34,509 bases of DNA from G039029935 sp039029935 (GTDB taxonomy: Bacteria > Chloroflexota > Anaerolineae > Caldilineales > Caldilineaceae), in NCBI GenBank assembly GCA_039029935.1, contig JBCCFC010000003.1, forward strand, positions 1-34,509, written 5' to 3'. The first letter of the stretch is position 1. The number at the start of each line of letters is the position of its first letter. The notes under the pieces were generated by a model. It was given only the letters and a program-made list of their open reading frames with translations. It was not told where the DNA came from and made no database searches. Shown in pieces: positions 15,785-23,641 of this stretch. The translations under genes were made by a program, and so were the position numbers.

Positions 15785-16954
15785 ATGTCCACAGTATATC
15801 ACAACAACACATTTGACAACCTAAACCTTGCCTTGGTGCATGATTGGCTCAACCAGATTGGTGGGGCTGAAAATGTGCTAGAAGAGTTTAACAGTCTCTT
15901 TCCGATAGCCCCAATCTACACAAGTATGTACGCACCAGCGTTGATGCCGTCGCGCTATCAAGCATGGGATATCCGCACCAGCTTTATGCAACGTCTGCCT
16001 AGCGTCACTACCCACCACCAACGCTATCTGCCACTCTATCCGCTTGCCTTTGCCCAAACCGACCTGTCTGAGTATGACTTGATTCTCAGCAATAAGAGTG
16101 GGTTTTGTCATGGGGTTGGCTCTGGCTTGCTTTCTAAACCGAAAAACAGACCCGTTCACATTTGTTACTGTCTGACACCAACACGTTATTTATGGCTCTA
16201 TGAGCAATACCGTGAGCGCGAACAGATTGGTGGATTGCTCAACGTAGGGCTACAGCCGTTGCTGGCAATGCTCCGACGTTGGGATCGCGCTGTCGCACAG
16301 GATGTTGATTACTTTATCGCCATCAGCAGCGAAGTGCAAAAGCGTATCCGTGATATCTATGGGCGTGAGAGTGTGATTATCCACCCGCCTGTCAATACCC
16401 ATGTACTGACACCCGATACAGAGGATACATCCATTGGTGACTACTATCTGATGCTGGGGCGGTTGATTCCCTATAAACGTGTAGACCTTGCCATTGCCGC
16501 TTTTAATCAACTGCCGCATGAAAAGCTGATTATTGTCGGTGATGGACGTGACCGCGACATGCTCGAAGCACAGGCGGGTGACAATATCCAGTTTATGGGG
16601 CGTTTATCTAACGACGACGTGCTACCCCTGCTTCAGCATTGCAAGGCTTTTCTTTTTCCTGGCTTGGAAGATTTTGGCATTGCACCTGTGGAGGCCATGA
16701 GCGCGGGACGCCCCGTTATCGCCTATGCGGGTGGTGGTGCGTTGGACACGGTTGTCCCCGGTGTTACTGGCGAACTGTTTGATGAACAGACGCCAGAGAG
16801 TCTACAGCAGGTAGTTGAATCGTTTGACCCATCCGCTTACGATCCAATGGCCTGTCGAGCGCAGGCGGAGCGATTTAGTGTAACGAATTTTCGTGAGAAG
16901 ATTATGAACTATGTGGCAGAGGTTGCCGCAACACGCTTTTCAAGCAGAGAATAA
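15785..16954 (+). CDS. Family 4 glycosyltransferase (WbaZ-like)
   Basis: A 389-residue GT-B fold enzyme. The N-terminal domain starts LALVHDWLNQIGGAENVLEEF, typical of WbaZ-type mannosyl or related transferases, with ICYCLTPTRYLW in the acceptor half. The C-terminal donor-binding half has YYLMLGRLIPYKRVDLAI, IIVGDGRDRDML and the retaining-GT4 acid pair in FPGLEDFGIAPVEAMSAGRPVIAY (about residues 293-316). It should add a sugar from a nucleotide donor during polysaccharide or glycolipid assembly, in the cytoplasm or at the inner membrane face. No other envelope gene is adjacent. The ATG was preferred to a TTG two codons earlier; the ribosome site is weak and lies next to the octamer array. Confidence 0.92.
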   Translation: MSTVYHNNTFDNLNLALVHDWLNQIGGAENVLEEFNSLFPIAPIYTSMYAPALMPSRYQAWDIRTSFMQRLPSVTTHHQRYLPLYPLAFAQTDLSEYDLILSNKSGFCHGVGSGLLSKPKNRPVHICYCLTPTRYLWLYEQYREREQIGGLLNVGLQPLLAMLRRWDRAVAQDVDYFIAISSEVQKRIRDIYGRESVIIHPPVNTHVLTPDTEDTSIGDYYLMLGRLIPYKRVDLAIAAFNQLPHEKLIIVGDGRDRDMLEAQAGDNIQFMGRLSNDDVLPLLQHCKAFLFPGLEDFGIAPVEAMSAGRPVIAYAGGGALDTVVPGVTGELFDEQTPESLQQVVESFDPSAYDPMACRAQAERFSVTNFREKIMNYVAEVAATRFSSRE

Positions 16955-17118
16955 ACGACTGATAGGGACAGCCCAAATAGTCTCGCTCAACTATGTAATG
17001 TGCCGATGGTAAATCTTGTACTAAAACCCGTAAAATCATAAGAGCCTTGTGGATATTCCATAAAAATCAACAAGTAAAATGTGGATTTACCATGTTTTGC
17101 TGGATTTGGCAGGAATGA

Positions 17119-17979
17119 TTATGCAGAAATCGGCACGGTCTCGACACTCGATGTAGACGCGTATATACGGCTCACATCGACCAACTGCTCGCCATCGCGA
17201 TCCACCCACACACCACATTCGCCACCAGAAGGGCTGGCCTTCATCTCTTCGACCACGCTACCATCCATACGCAGAACAGGGTGGTCAAAGGCCATCACTT
17301 GCTCGGCGTGCCCCTCGATGTAGTGACCCACCAGTGAACGACGGAAGCGGTCTGTGGTACTGTTGGGGAAGCTGCCGTGAATGAGTTGGCCGTTGAAGAA
17401 GAGTACATCGCCTGGGTTGAGACGCATAGGAATGGGATCCAACCCATTTGGTAGTGGCACAACGACGGTGGTGAAACTTTCACTTTCATCGGCCTCAACT
17501 GGACAGATGAGAGGCAGTTCCTGCGTTTCTGGGACAATTTGCAGACAGCCGTTGGCCTCGTCAATCGCGTCGAGAGCCATCCACGCGGCGATGCTTGTAC
17601 CAGGCGCAGCGCGTAGATAATATTGGTCCTGGTGCAATGCCTGTCCACGTGAGCCGGGTGGCTTAAAGTAAAGCATAGTCTGGATGGCATAGGGGTCGCG
17701 CCCCAACATCGCGACCATGCATTGGCGAATGCGTTCACTGAGCAGCCAGCCACGGCTCACGTCATCCCAGTGATGCATATTAAACATACGAGGATAGCGT
17801 TTGAGCGGGTCCTGCTCGCCATCATCCCACTGGTTGACCAAATCCCCTGCGTATTGTCCATTCTCACGCAAGGTCATGTAATGGTCACGGTAGAATGCAG
17901 TCTCTTCCTGTGTGAACAACGACCGTGCAATGGCGTGGCCGTGTTGATTGAAATTTGTGTGTAGGTCTTGAAAAGTCAT
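17119..17979 (-). CDS. Phytanoyl-CoA dioxygenase (PhyH) family protein
   Basis: A 286-residue Fe(II)/2-oxoglutarate-dependent oxygenase of the PhyH family. The metal triad is readable: H116 and D118 in ALHQDQYYLR and H201 in GQLIHGSFPNS, with R211 or R213 positioned for 2-oxoglutarate. Other family landmarks are TMLYFKPPGSRGQ, WMALDAIDEANGCLQIVP and LNPGDVLFFNG. It should hydroxylate an unidentified small molecule with release of succinate and CO2. AAGGAG with good spacing precedes the ATG. It is the last gene of a minus-strand run and is separated from the FGE/transposase chimera by a pair of palindromic repeats. Confidence 0.92.
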   Translation of the reverse strand: MTFQDLHTNFNQHGHAIARSLFTQEETAFYRDHYMTLRENGQYAGDLVNQWDDGEQDPLKRYPRMFNMHHWDDVSRGWLLSERIRQCMVAMLGRDPYAIQTMLYFKPPGSRGQALHQDQYYLRAAPGTSIAAWMALDAIDEANGCLQIVPETQELPLICPVEADESESFTTVVVPLPNGLDPIPMRLNPGDVLFFNGQLIHGSFPNSTTDRFRRSLVGHYIEGHAEQVMAFDHPVLRMDGSVVEEMKASPSGGECGVWVDRDGEQLVDVSRIYASTSSVETVPISA

Positions 17980-17991
17980 GGTTTTCTCCTT

Positions 17992-18062
17992 ATAACACAG
18001 GCATCCTGCCTGTTATGTTTGTCGCAGTACAGTAACGCAGGCATCCTGCCTGTCATGTTTGT
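17992..18062. repeat. Tandem hairpin pair (CAGGCATCCTGCCTG)
   Basis: Two copies of AACRCAGGCATCCTGCCTGTYATGTTTGTC (18-20 conserved positions each side of the hairpin), starting at 17994 and 18034, are separated by GCAGTACAGT. Each forms an ACAGGC/GCCTGT-type hairpin. It begins at the PhyH ribosome site and ends at the stop codon of the truncated RAYT-like fusion. Confidence 0.85.
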
Positions 18063-18755
18063 CTACTCAATAGGCAGTCGATATTTTTCGCCATCATAAA
18101 AGTGCATACTGTCTGCCACTAGCTGCGCAAGCTGTGGGTTTGATAGCCACGTTGGACCATACTCGGCAGTGTCAAGATAACGGTCTAATCGGCCAAATTG
18201 ACGTTTTTGTTCATCATACAATTGTTGTTTGCGCTTGGCAAGCCCCTCTACCAAGGCAATCTGTGCTTCGTTGTGCTTCTTTTGCTGTTGCCATTGGTTG
18301 AGAACGGAATGCACACTGTCACCCCAAGGGAAACGTTGCCCGGCTGTACCACGTGCGGCCTTCTTCCATTCGGCCTCGGTGGGTAGCCGTCGCCCGACCC
18401 AACGACAGTAGGCCACTGCCTCCGGCCATGCGACCCCTTGTACGGGAAAGTCGGGCTGTGTGTAGAAGTCATCACGGGGCGTGATAATTGGGCGACATGC
18501 CTCTGCCGCTACACAACGTTGATACCGCTCATTGGTGACTTCCGTCTGATCCATCCAAAAGGCATCCAACATGACGGTGTGCTGTGGATATTCGTCCGGC
18601 CCCGAACCTGGCTCGGATGGGTGACTGCCCATCAGAAAAGCCCCGGCTGGAATATAGACAAGAGGTACGTCGTCTGGTGTGATGGGGTGTATGGTACACG
18701 CCATCGTCAGGAGGATAAGAGCCAGCCCCAAATATCTTTTGAGTTGTTTTCTCAT
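18063..18755 (-). CDS. Chimeric lipoprotein: truncated FGE/SUMF1 domain fused to a RAYT fragment
   Basis: The 230-residue frame starts MRKQLKRYLG with a lipobox LTMAC (C20). Residues 31-146 are the first half of a formylglycine-generating-enzyme-like domain: YIPAGAFLMGSHPSEPGSGPDEYPQH, FWMDQTEVTNERYQRC, GVAWPEAVAYCRWVGRRLPTEAEWKKAARG (in parts) and RFPWGD. The second half, with its GNVWEW-type motif, is absent. From about residue 147 the sequence instead matches the N-terminus of REP-associated tyrosine transposases (IS200-like Y1): SVLNQWQQQKKH, then LDRYLDTAEYGPTWL and ADSMHFYDGEKYRL, where RAYTs continue into the catalytic MPNHVH motif. Here translation stops at PIE just before a REP-like hairpin pair. 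Neither half can be catalytic as classically defined. An ATG seven codons earlier would overlap the lactonase gene. Confidence 0.75.
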   Translation of the reverse strand: MRKQLKRYLGLALILLTMACTIHPITPDDVPLVYIPAGAFLMGSHPSEPGSGPDEYPQHTVMLDAFWMDQTEVTNERYQRCVAAEACRPIITPRDDFYTQPDFPVQGVAWPEAVAYCRWVGRRLPTEAEWKKAARGTAGQRFPWGDSVHSVLNQWQQQKKHNEAQIALVEGLAKRKQQLYDEQKRQFGRLDRYLDTAEYGPTWLSNPQLAQLVADSMHFYDGEKYRLPIE

Positions 18756-18757
18756 GT

Positions 18758-19837
18758 CTACCGAATCTTGATGCATGAAGGCATGGGCATTGCCACTGGC
18801 TCACCCACAGGCGTCATCTGCCCTGTCTCGGCGTCAATGCGGAACGTTGTGACGCAGCCACCACTCATATTGGCGCAGAGCAGCAGTGACCCATCGGGTG
18901 TGATGGCAAGGTTCTGTGGCTGTTCACCACCACTGGGTTCAATCCCAATACGTGTCAGTTTGCCCTCATCACCCACTTCAAAAATAGCAATGCTGTCGTG
19001 TCCACGATTGCTGGCATAAAGAAAGCGGCCATTGGGTGTAATTTGGATATCTGCACAATGGGACACGCCCTCAAAAGTGTCGGGAACGGTCGAAATCCAC
19101 TGTTGCTCCAAGAGCGAACGCTGGCTGCGATCATACTCATACATGCTGACACTGTTGTCTAATTCGTTGACTGTGTATGCGTGTCGCTCATTGGGGTGGA
19201 TGACAAAGTGACGAGGTCCAGAGCCTGCTTTGGCGGTGGCGTAGGGCTGTGTGCTGGGGGATAATTGGGCGGTTGCAGGGTCCAGTTGATAGCTCATAAG
19301 TTTATCCATCCCAAGGTCAGCGGCATAGGCATGTGTACCGTCGGGTGTGATGGTGATACAGTGTGCATGGGCCTCCTGCTGACGCTCTGGGTTGATGCTT
19401 GAACCCTCATGCTGGATGAACGAGACGGCTTTACCTACTGCTCCATCTGCGCCCAACGGAAAAGAGATCACCGACCCCGAACGATAGTTTGCGGCGACCA
19501 AGGTGCGCCCACTGGGGTCTACATCGACATAACAGACAGTTGTGCCTTGTGTGGATTGCCGATTGATAAAGGTAAGTTGGCCTGTATCATCGACAATTTT
19601 GTAGGCAGACACATATCCATTGCGTCCCTCGTCAGCCTGTTCAGACCCATGTGCGACGTAGAGTATAGTACGGTCTGGTGAAAGGACCAGAAAGAAGGGT
19701 TTCTCAGGATGATCGGTGTGGGCTTGCAAGGTTAGCTGCCCCGACGCTACGTCAAGCTGGTACGCATGAACAGCACCTGCCTTGCCCTCTGTGTATGTGG
19801 AAATAAAGACCTGTAGCTGATGTGATGATTGTGACAT
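18758..19837 (-). CDS. Lactonase-family seven-bladed beta-propeller protein
   Basis: A 359-residue protein of the 6-phosphogluconolactonase (Pgl-type) beta-propeller family. The start MSQSSHQLQVFISTYTEG, with AAGGA well spaced upstream, was chosen over a frame 27 codons longer that reads through a dispersed repeat. Repeated blade motifs are visible: FFLVLSPDRTILYVAHG, YVDVDPSGRTLVAANYRSGSV, HCITITPDGTHAYAADLGMD, HFVIHPNERHAYTVNELDNSV, DIQITPNGRFLYASNRGHDSI and NLAITPDGSLLLCANMSGG. The enzymes hydrolyse sugar lactones or serve as propeller scaffolds. No signal peptide is seen, so cytoplasmic. The stop codon is 2 bp from the start of the downstream chimeric lipoprotein. Confidence 0.9.
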   Translation of the reverse strand: MSQSSHQLQVFISTYTEGKAGAVHAYQLDVASGQLTLQAHTDHPEKPFFLVLSPDRTILYVAHGSEQADEGRNGYVSAYKIVDDTGQLTFINRQSTQGTTVCYVDVDPSGRTLVAANYRSGSVISFPLGADGAVGKAVSFIQHEGSSINPERQQEAHAHCITITPDGTHAYAADLGMDKLMSYQLDPATAQLSPSTQPYATAKAGSGPRHFVIHPNERHAYTVNELDNSVSMYEYDRSQRSLLEQQWISTVPDTFEGVSHCADIQITPNGRFLYASNRGHDSIAIFEVGDEGKLTRIGIEPSGGEQPQNLAITPDGSLLLCANMSGGCVTTFRIDAETGQMTPVGEPVAMPMPSCIKIR

Positions 19838-19882
19838 ATGTAGGTTTCCTTCTTTTTTGTCGAATAGGCAAGTATAAACCAA

Positions 19883-19930
19883 TAACACAGATTGGTTATC
19901 TGTGACGCAGGTAGCCAACCTGCGATACTG
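19883..19930. repeat. Double-hairpin repeat, single copy
   Basis: TAACACAGATTGGTTATCTGTG followed by ACGCAGGTAGCCAACCTGCG and ATACTG forms two hairpins (CAGAT/ATCTG and CGCAGG/CCTGCG). It is the closest relative of the 55-bp unit at 6114 and lies just upstream of the lactonase ribosome site. Confidence 0.85.
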
Positions 19931-19952
19931 TCGTTTGCTCTTTTAGGAACGC

Positions 19953-20044
19953 GGATCAAATAAGACCCGAAACTTGTCATTCCTGCCCCTGTCTTCACAG
20001 GGGCAGGAATGACGAAATTGTAAGTTTCCGGTTTTATTAAATCC
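19953..20044. repeat. 92-bp palindromic element with ATTCCTG core
   Basis: The core is a perfect 17-bp inverted repeat, GTCATTCCTGCCCCTGT at 19976-19992 against 19997-20013, around CTTC. It is flanked by weaker arms, GGATCAAATAAGACCCGAAACTT against AAGTTTCCGGTTTTATTAAATCC (given in two halves of the element). It lies 7 bp from the stop codon of the esterase gene and could serve as its terminator. The ATTCCTG/CAGGAAT core recurs at 27874-28078. Confidence 0.85.
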
Positions 20045-20051
20045 TTATTCC

Positions 20052-21251
20052 TTATTTTGACAGTACCTCCATCAGCCCCTCTTGCCAAGAGAGTGGTTCA
20101 TGGGTTCGGCTTACTTCGCTGTACTCGATGTTCATCTTTTTTTGCTGCAACACATCGCGCATTTTGCGGTTAATGTGTAGGTTGATGGGTTCATACAGCC
20201 CGACATCCATATAGATCGACAACAGATGCTCTGGCGATGGCTGAAACTCGTTCGCAACTTTCGCAACAAACCAGTCCTGATTATCTGGGTTGCCAAACCA
20301 GAAGGCACCCGATTGCGAGATGACATTGCCAAAGACATCGGGTCGTTCCAGTGCCGTATACAATGCCGCCAATCCGCCCATACTAGAACCACCAATCGTT
20401 GTGTGTACAGCCGCATCGGTGACAGGATAGCACTCACGAATCCAAGGCAGAAACTCATCAACCAGAAAGGTGGTGAACTGTTGGCTGCCGTCCAGTTCCG
20501 ATGCGCGGTCAACGGGGTCAATCATCACCGCCACTGTTGGCTTGATTTTGTCTACGGCCAGCAGATTATCCAGAATAGTGGCGGTGGGGATGACTTGGCT
20601 GTAGACAAAGCCGTCAAAGAGGATGAGCAGATTATATGGATCGCTTGGTTCTGCGACGGCGGGTGGTGTGTAAACCCAAACGCGCCGTGTATTGTTCAAT
20701 AGCTGACTTTGATAGCGCACCAAATCCGTTTTCCCAGCGGGTATGCTTGCAGTGGGTTTAAGCCAAGGCTGTGGCAGCGCATTTGGCAACTCAACCAACG
20801 ACGCTGTATAGCCAAAGAACGAACCTTCCGGATCATGCGGATAGGTACACTGCTCTGGATTGAGCGGGTCAGTTTGCCACATTGCCAGATTTGGATCCCA
20901 TCCCGCTGGATTCTCCGGCACAGGCTGATTGGTTGGGCCCAGTTCATAGGTGAAGCGGGCGTCACTGCGGATGTGATAGCTTCTGTACCATAAATCTGTG
21001 TCACCAAGCCGTGTCATGGGGGCTTGCTCGGCGGGTCCACCAAAGATGAAGACATTGGTTATGCTGTCATTGGCTCGCCACAGAAATGTGACCAATACCT
21101 CATTACCGCTACCCTCAATGTCTTCTACCAAGGGCGCACCCTTTCCTCGGATTTCATACCAAAAGGCATCGAGTGCGTATGTATCACCGGCTTCAAGTTC
21201 ATGATACAAGGCTTGCAGTCGGGGGCTACCCGGTGGCTGCCGCGGGGTCAC
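20052..21251 (-). CDS. Enterochelin-esterase-like alpha/beta hydrolase
   Basis: A 399-residue protein resembling Fes-type esterases: an N-terminal immunoglobulin-like domain with VLVTFLWRANDS and DTDLWYRSY, then an alpha/beta hydrolase domain from about residue 165. The nucleophile is S290 in TIGGSSMGGLAALYTAL; H384 in SRTHEPLSWQEGL is the likely catalytic histidine, and D350 or E354 a candidate acid. RRVWVYTPPAV and NLLILFDGFVYSQ are typical of the family. It probably cleaves ester bonds in a siderophore or other secondary metabolite, but no siderophore genes are nearby. The start is a GTG overlapping the TGA of the upstream cupin gene (GTGA), so translation is coupled. No signal peptide is seen. 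Confidence 0.88.
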   Translation of the reverse strand: MTPRQPPGSPRLQALYHELEAGDTYALDAFWYEIRGKGAPLVEDIEGSGNEVLVTFLWRANDSITNVFIFGGPAEQAPMTRLGDTDLWYRSYHIRSDARFTYELGPTNQPVPENPAGWDPNLAMWQTDPLNPEQCTYPHDPEGSFFGYTASLVELPNALPQPWLKPTASIPAGKTDLVRYQSQLLNNTRRVWVYTPPAVAEPSDPYNLLILFDGFVYSQVIPTATILDNLLAVDKIKPTVAVMIDPVDRASELDGSQQFTTFLVDEFLPWIRECYPVTDAAVHTTIGGSSMGGLAALYTALERPDVFGNVISQSGAFWFGNPDNQDWFVAKVANEFQPSPEHLLSIYMDVGLYEPINLHINRKMRDVLQQKKMNIEYSEVSRTHEPLSWQEGLMEVLSK

Positions 21252-21721
21252 ACTTCACCATCCATATATTCAACCGCCGATTCTTTACGCGACAAAAATT
21301 GAAGTCCCAAGTCTGAATAGGAGCCATATTTTTGTGAGTCAGGATAGTAGCAGACTTCGGGATCGGACATTGAGCTTAAGGCCAGATAGCGCATAGGGGT
21401 ATCGGATGTATTCATGATCTGGTGCGCCGTGCCTTCACCGATGGGTGCAAAGAAAATTTCTCCCTGCGTAATCGGATATTCTTCATCGTCATAGCGCAGC
21501 GTCCCTTCGCCTTCAAGAATGATAAACAGTTCCTCCTGTCCATAATGCAGATGATAAGGCCAAGCCCGTTTTCCCGGCTCAATCTCAACCATCGTACAGC
21601 CTAGCTTGGTCATGCCCATTAACTGGGTGATCGTGCCAATGGTGGCTGCAAATTTATCACCATTGCCGACAACCTCTTTTTCAATTGCATCCACATGAAT
21701 TTTTTGTGGTGTGTTTGCCAT
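21248..21721 (-). CDS. Cupin-domain protein
   Basis: A 157-residue single-domain cupin. Motif 1 is WPYHLHYGQEELFIILEGEG, giving H57, H59 and E63 or E64 as metal ligands; motif 2 gives H100 in IGEGTAHQIMN. Small cupins of this form are often isomerases, dioxygenases or metal-bound sensors of sugars and metabolites; the substrate is not evident. A perfect AGGAGG precedes the ATG. The gene overlaps the esterase by 4 nt and follows the P450 gene by 79 bp, so the three are likely co-transcribed. Confidence 0.88.
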   Translation of the reverse strand: MANTPQKIHVDAIEKEVVGNGDKFAATIGTITQLMGMTKLGCTMVEIEPGKRAWPYHLHYGQEELFIILEGEGTLRYDDEEYPITQGEIFFAPIGEGTAHQIMNTSDTPMRYLALSSMSDPEVCYYPDSQKYGSYSDLGLQFLSRKESAVEYMDGEV

Positions 21722-21800
21722 ATAGTTCCTCCTATTTTATGGCTGAGAAAGTATCGAGACCTTCAGATTGGTCATCTCTCCATCCATAGTTAATTATATT

Positions 21801-23096
21801 CTATTCAACATCCCACTCAACCAAAAGTTGTTGCGGCCCCCGATGCGATGTATTGGGTGAATAGGTAAATGTTTGCCCCTCCACAAGACGCATTGACGGC
21901 ATACGTCGGGTGAGTTCTTTCAAAAAGATGTTCAGTTCCAGCCGTGCCAGTGGTGCGCCCAAACAGTAGTGATTGCCCATGCCAAAGGAGAGGTTCTGAC
22001 GCGCATTCTTGCGGCGAATATCAAAGGTTTCAGCGTTTTTAAACTTGCGTTCATCACGGTTGGCTGCTCCCAGCATCACCAAAATCTGGGCATCTTTGGG
22101 AATGGTCACGCCTTCAATCTCCATGTCTGCTTTGGCAACACGACGCCAAGAGATGACGCTGGAATCGTAGCGGATGATTTCCTCGGACGCGCTGGGAATC
22201 AGTGATGGATCGGCACAGAGGGCTTCCCAATTGTGTCGTTGTTCGAGCAGGGTGCGGATGCCATTGCCCGATTGGTTGGTCGTGGTCTCATGTCCCGCCA
22301 TCAACAACCCAAAAACGGTGATGATGAGGCGTGTTTTGTCAAAGCCGACAGGTTCCTCTTCTTTTAGGCGGATGAGCATTTCGCTGGTGTAATCCTCGCC
22401 CGGATTTTTCTCCAATCTGTCCACCAATTCATAGCAAAAACGCAGATACTCGATAAAGGTAGGCATGGCGGCAAGGATTTCTTCATCGGGCAGTTTGCCC
22501 CAAGTCAGCAATGCGCGTCCTGCCGACCATTCTTTGACCTGCTCAATCGTGTCGTCGGGGATGCCCAAGAAGGTAAACAACACTCTAGCGGGTGTTTCAT
22601 AGAGTAACTCTTTGACCAAATCGGCACGCCCCATGTGAATAAATTGATCGATGGTTTCATTCACGAGGCGGCGAATATGTGGCTCAATCCACTGGACGCG
22701 TTTGGGTGTAAAGGCATTGGACAAGAATTTACGCACATGCAGATGCGATGGTGGGTCATTGTTGGACAGTGTTGGGACCAAGTTAAACCCCTCGGCAGCA
22801 AACATCTCTACCGCCTCTTGAGGCCAAGGCTTGATCGGTGACTGCGCCATGCGTGACGAGTAGTCATCGGTATTGGTCAGCATCTCGCGCACATGCTCAT
22901 AACGTGTAACAACAAAGTGGTTGATTTCTGGGCTGAAAAAGACAGGCTCTTCTTCTCTCGCTTGGGCTAAAAAGGGATAGGGGTCGCTGATGTACGGGTC
23001 TTCAAATGGGTTGAAAGCCTCACCCAAGGCTGTGACAGGGCATCCATATGAGATGTTGCTGTCTACGGCTGGCTTGGTATAAAAATCTTGTGTCAT
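21801..23096 (-). CDS. Cytochrome P450
   Basis: A 431-residue soluble bacterial P450. The I-helix motif AGHETT is at 267-272, the ExxR pair is E306/R309 (SEEIIRYDSS), and the haem-binding loop FGMGNHYCLGAPLARLE places the thiolate ligand at C378. SNNDPPSHLHVRKFLSNAFTP (residues 111-131) is the typical C-helix region. It should hydroxylate an unknown organic substrate with electrons from a ferredoxin system, which is not encoded nearby. AAGGAG is well spaced from the ATG. An inverted-repeat element separates it from the membrane-protein gene upstream. Most like CYP107- or CYP102-unrelated class I bacterial P450s by general form; the subfamily is not assigned. Confidence 0.96.
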   Translation of the reverse strand: MTQDFYTKPAVDSNISYGCPVTALGEAFNPFEDPYISDPYPFLAQAREEEPVFFSPEINHFVVTRYEHVREMLTNTDDYSSRMAQSPIKPWPQEAVEMFAAEGFNLVPTLSNNDPPSHLHVRKFLSNAFTPKRVQWIEPHIRRLVNETIDQFIHMGRADLVKELLYETPARVLFTFLGIPDDTIEQVKEWSAGRALLTWGKLPDEEILAAMPTFIEYLRFCYELVDRLEKNPGEDYTSEMLIRLKEEEPVGFDKTRLIITVFGLLMAGHETTTNQSGNGIRTLLEQRHNWEALCADPSLIPSASEEIIRYDSSVISWRRVAKADMEIEGVTIPKDAQILVMLGAANRDERKFKNAETFDIRRKNARQNLSFGMGNHYCLGAPLARLELNIFLKELTRRMPSMRLVEGQTFTYSPNTSHRGPQQLLVEWDVE

Positions 23097-23122
23097 TGTG
23101 TTCTCCTTATTGTATGGTTCTG

Positions 23123-23254
23123 TTAGGCCATTCCACAGAAATAAATCTACGCGGGGTAGGCGTTCTCTAACGCCGGCTCACCCGTGTAAAACCCACAGTA
23201 GAGACTGCTCACTCCACGTTTTAATGGACATTTAATTTTGTGGAATGGCCTTAA
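23123..23254. repeat. 132-bp inverted-repeat element, copy 3
   Basis: The ends TTAGGCCATTCCACAGAAAT and ATTTTGTGGAATGGCCTTAA are inverted repeats, and the inner arms GCGGGGTAGGCGTTCTCTA and TAGAGACTGCTCACTCCACG pair partly. It fills the space between the P450 gene and the next gene upstream. Its terminal TTAA supplies the TAA stop (23251-23253) of the minus-strand membrane protein. Confidence 0.85.
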
Positions 23255-23628
23255 TTCAGCGCAACCAGCAGACTGCACACAGTCATGATTAAGACAACGG
23301 GGGACCAAAGAATGCGCTCCCATTTGCTTGGCGTGATCAAGTTCATAACCAGTGATAATCCATTAATGGCAACCACCACCCATATCCCCGTTGTTGACAT
23401 CGAATACATGCCTGTGAAGGCCGTACCTGATCTGGCTAAGACAATCATTGCCAGAAACGCCAACAATGCGGCCTGGATGATCGCACCGACACGCATGGCG
23501 GGTGGCATCACACCGGCGAATCGACCACCCATTGCCAAGTGTCCCCAAGGCATTCCCGCTGCCAGCGCAAACTGGAAGAGAATCACGATGATTGTACATA
23601 TTGTGAAGACATAAGCGGCAATAATCAT
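23251..23628 (-). CDS. Small four-helix membrane protein
   Basis: A 125-residue protein with four predicted membrane helices (about residues 3-24, 47-66, 80-98 and 107-123). It carries a conserved-looking extramembrane stretch FALAAGMPWGHLAMGGRFAG followed by MPPAMR, a pattern I have seen in small hypothetical membrane proteins of Actinobacteria and Chloroflexi, but no function is known. A strong GAGGAGG precedes the ATG. It begins 13 bp after the GNAT gene on the same strand, suggesting co-transcription. The TAA stop is supplied by the adjacent inverted-repeat element. Confidence 0.8.
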   Translation of the reverse strand: MIIAAYVFTICTIIVILFQFALAAGMPWGHLAMGGRFAGVMPPAMRVGAIIQAALLAFLAMIVLARSGTAFTGMYSMSTTGIWVVVAINGLSLVMNLITPSKWERILWSPVVLIMTVCSLLVALN

Positions 23629-23641
23629 GAACCCTCCTCAC

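Noticed and set aside
19838..19918. 27-codon N-terminal extension of the lactonase
   Set aside because: It reads through the double-hairpin repeat, and a well-spaced AAGGA points to the internal ATG.
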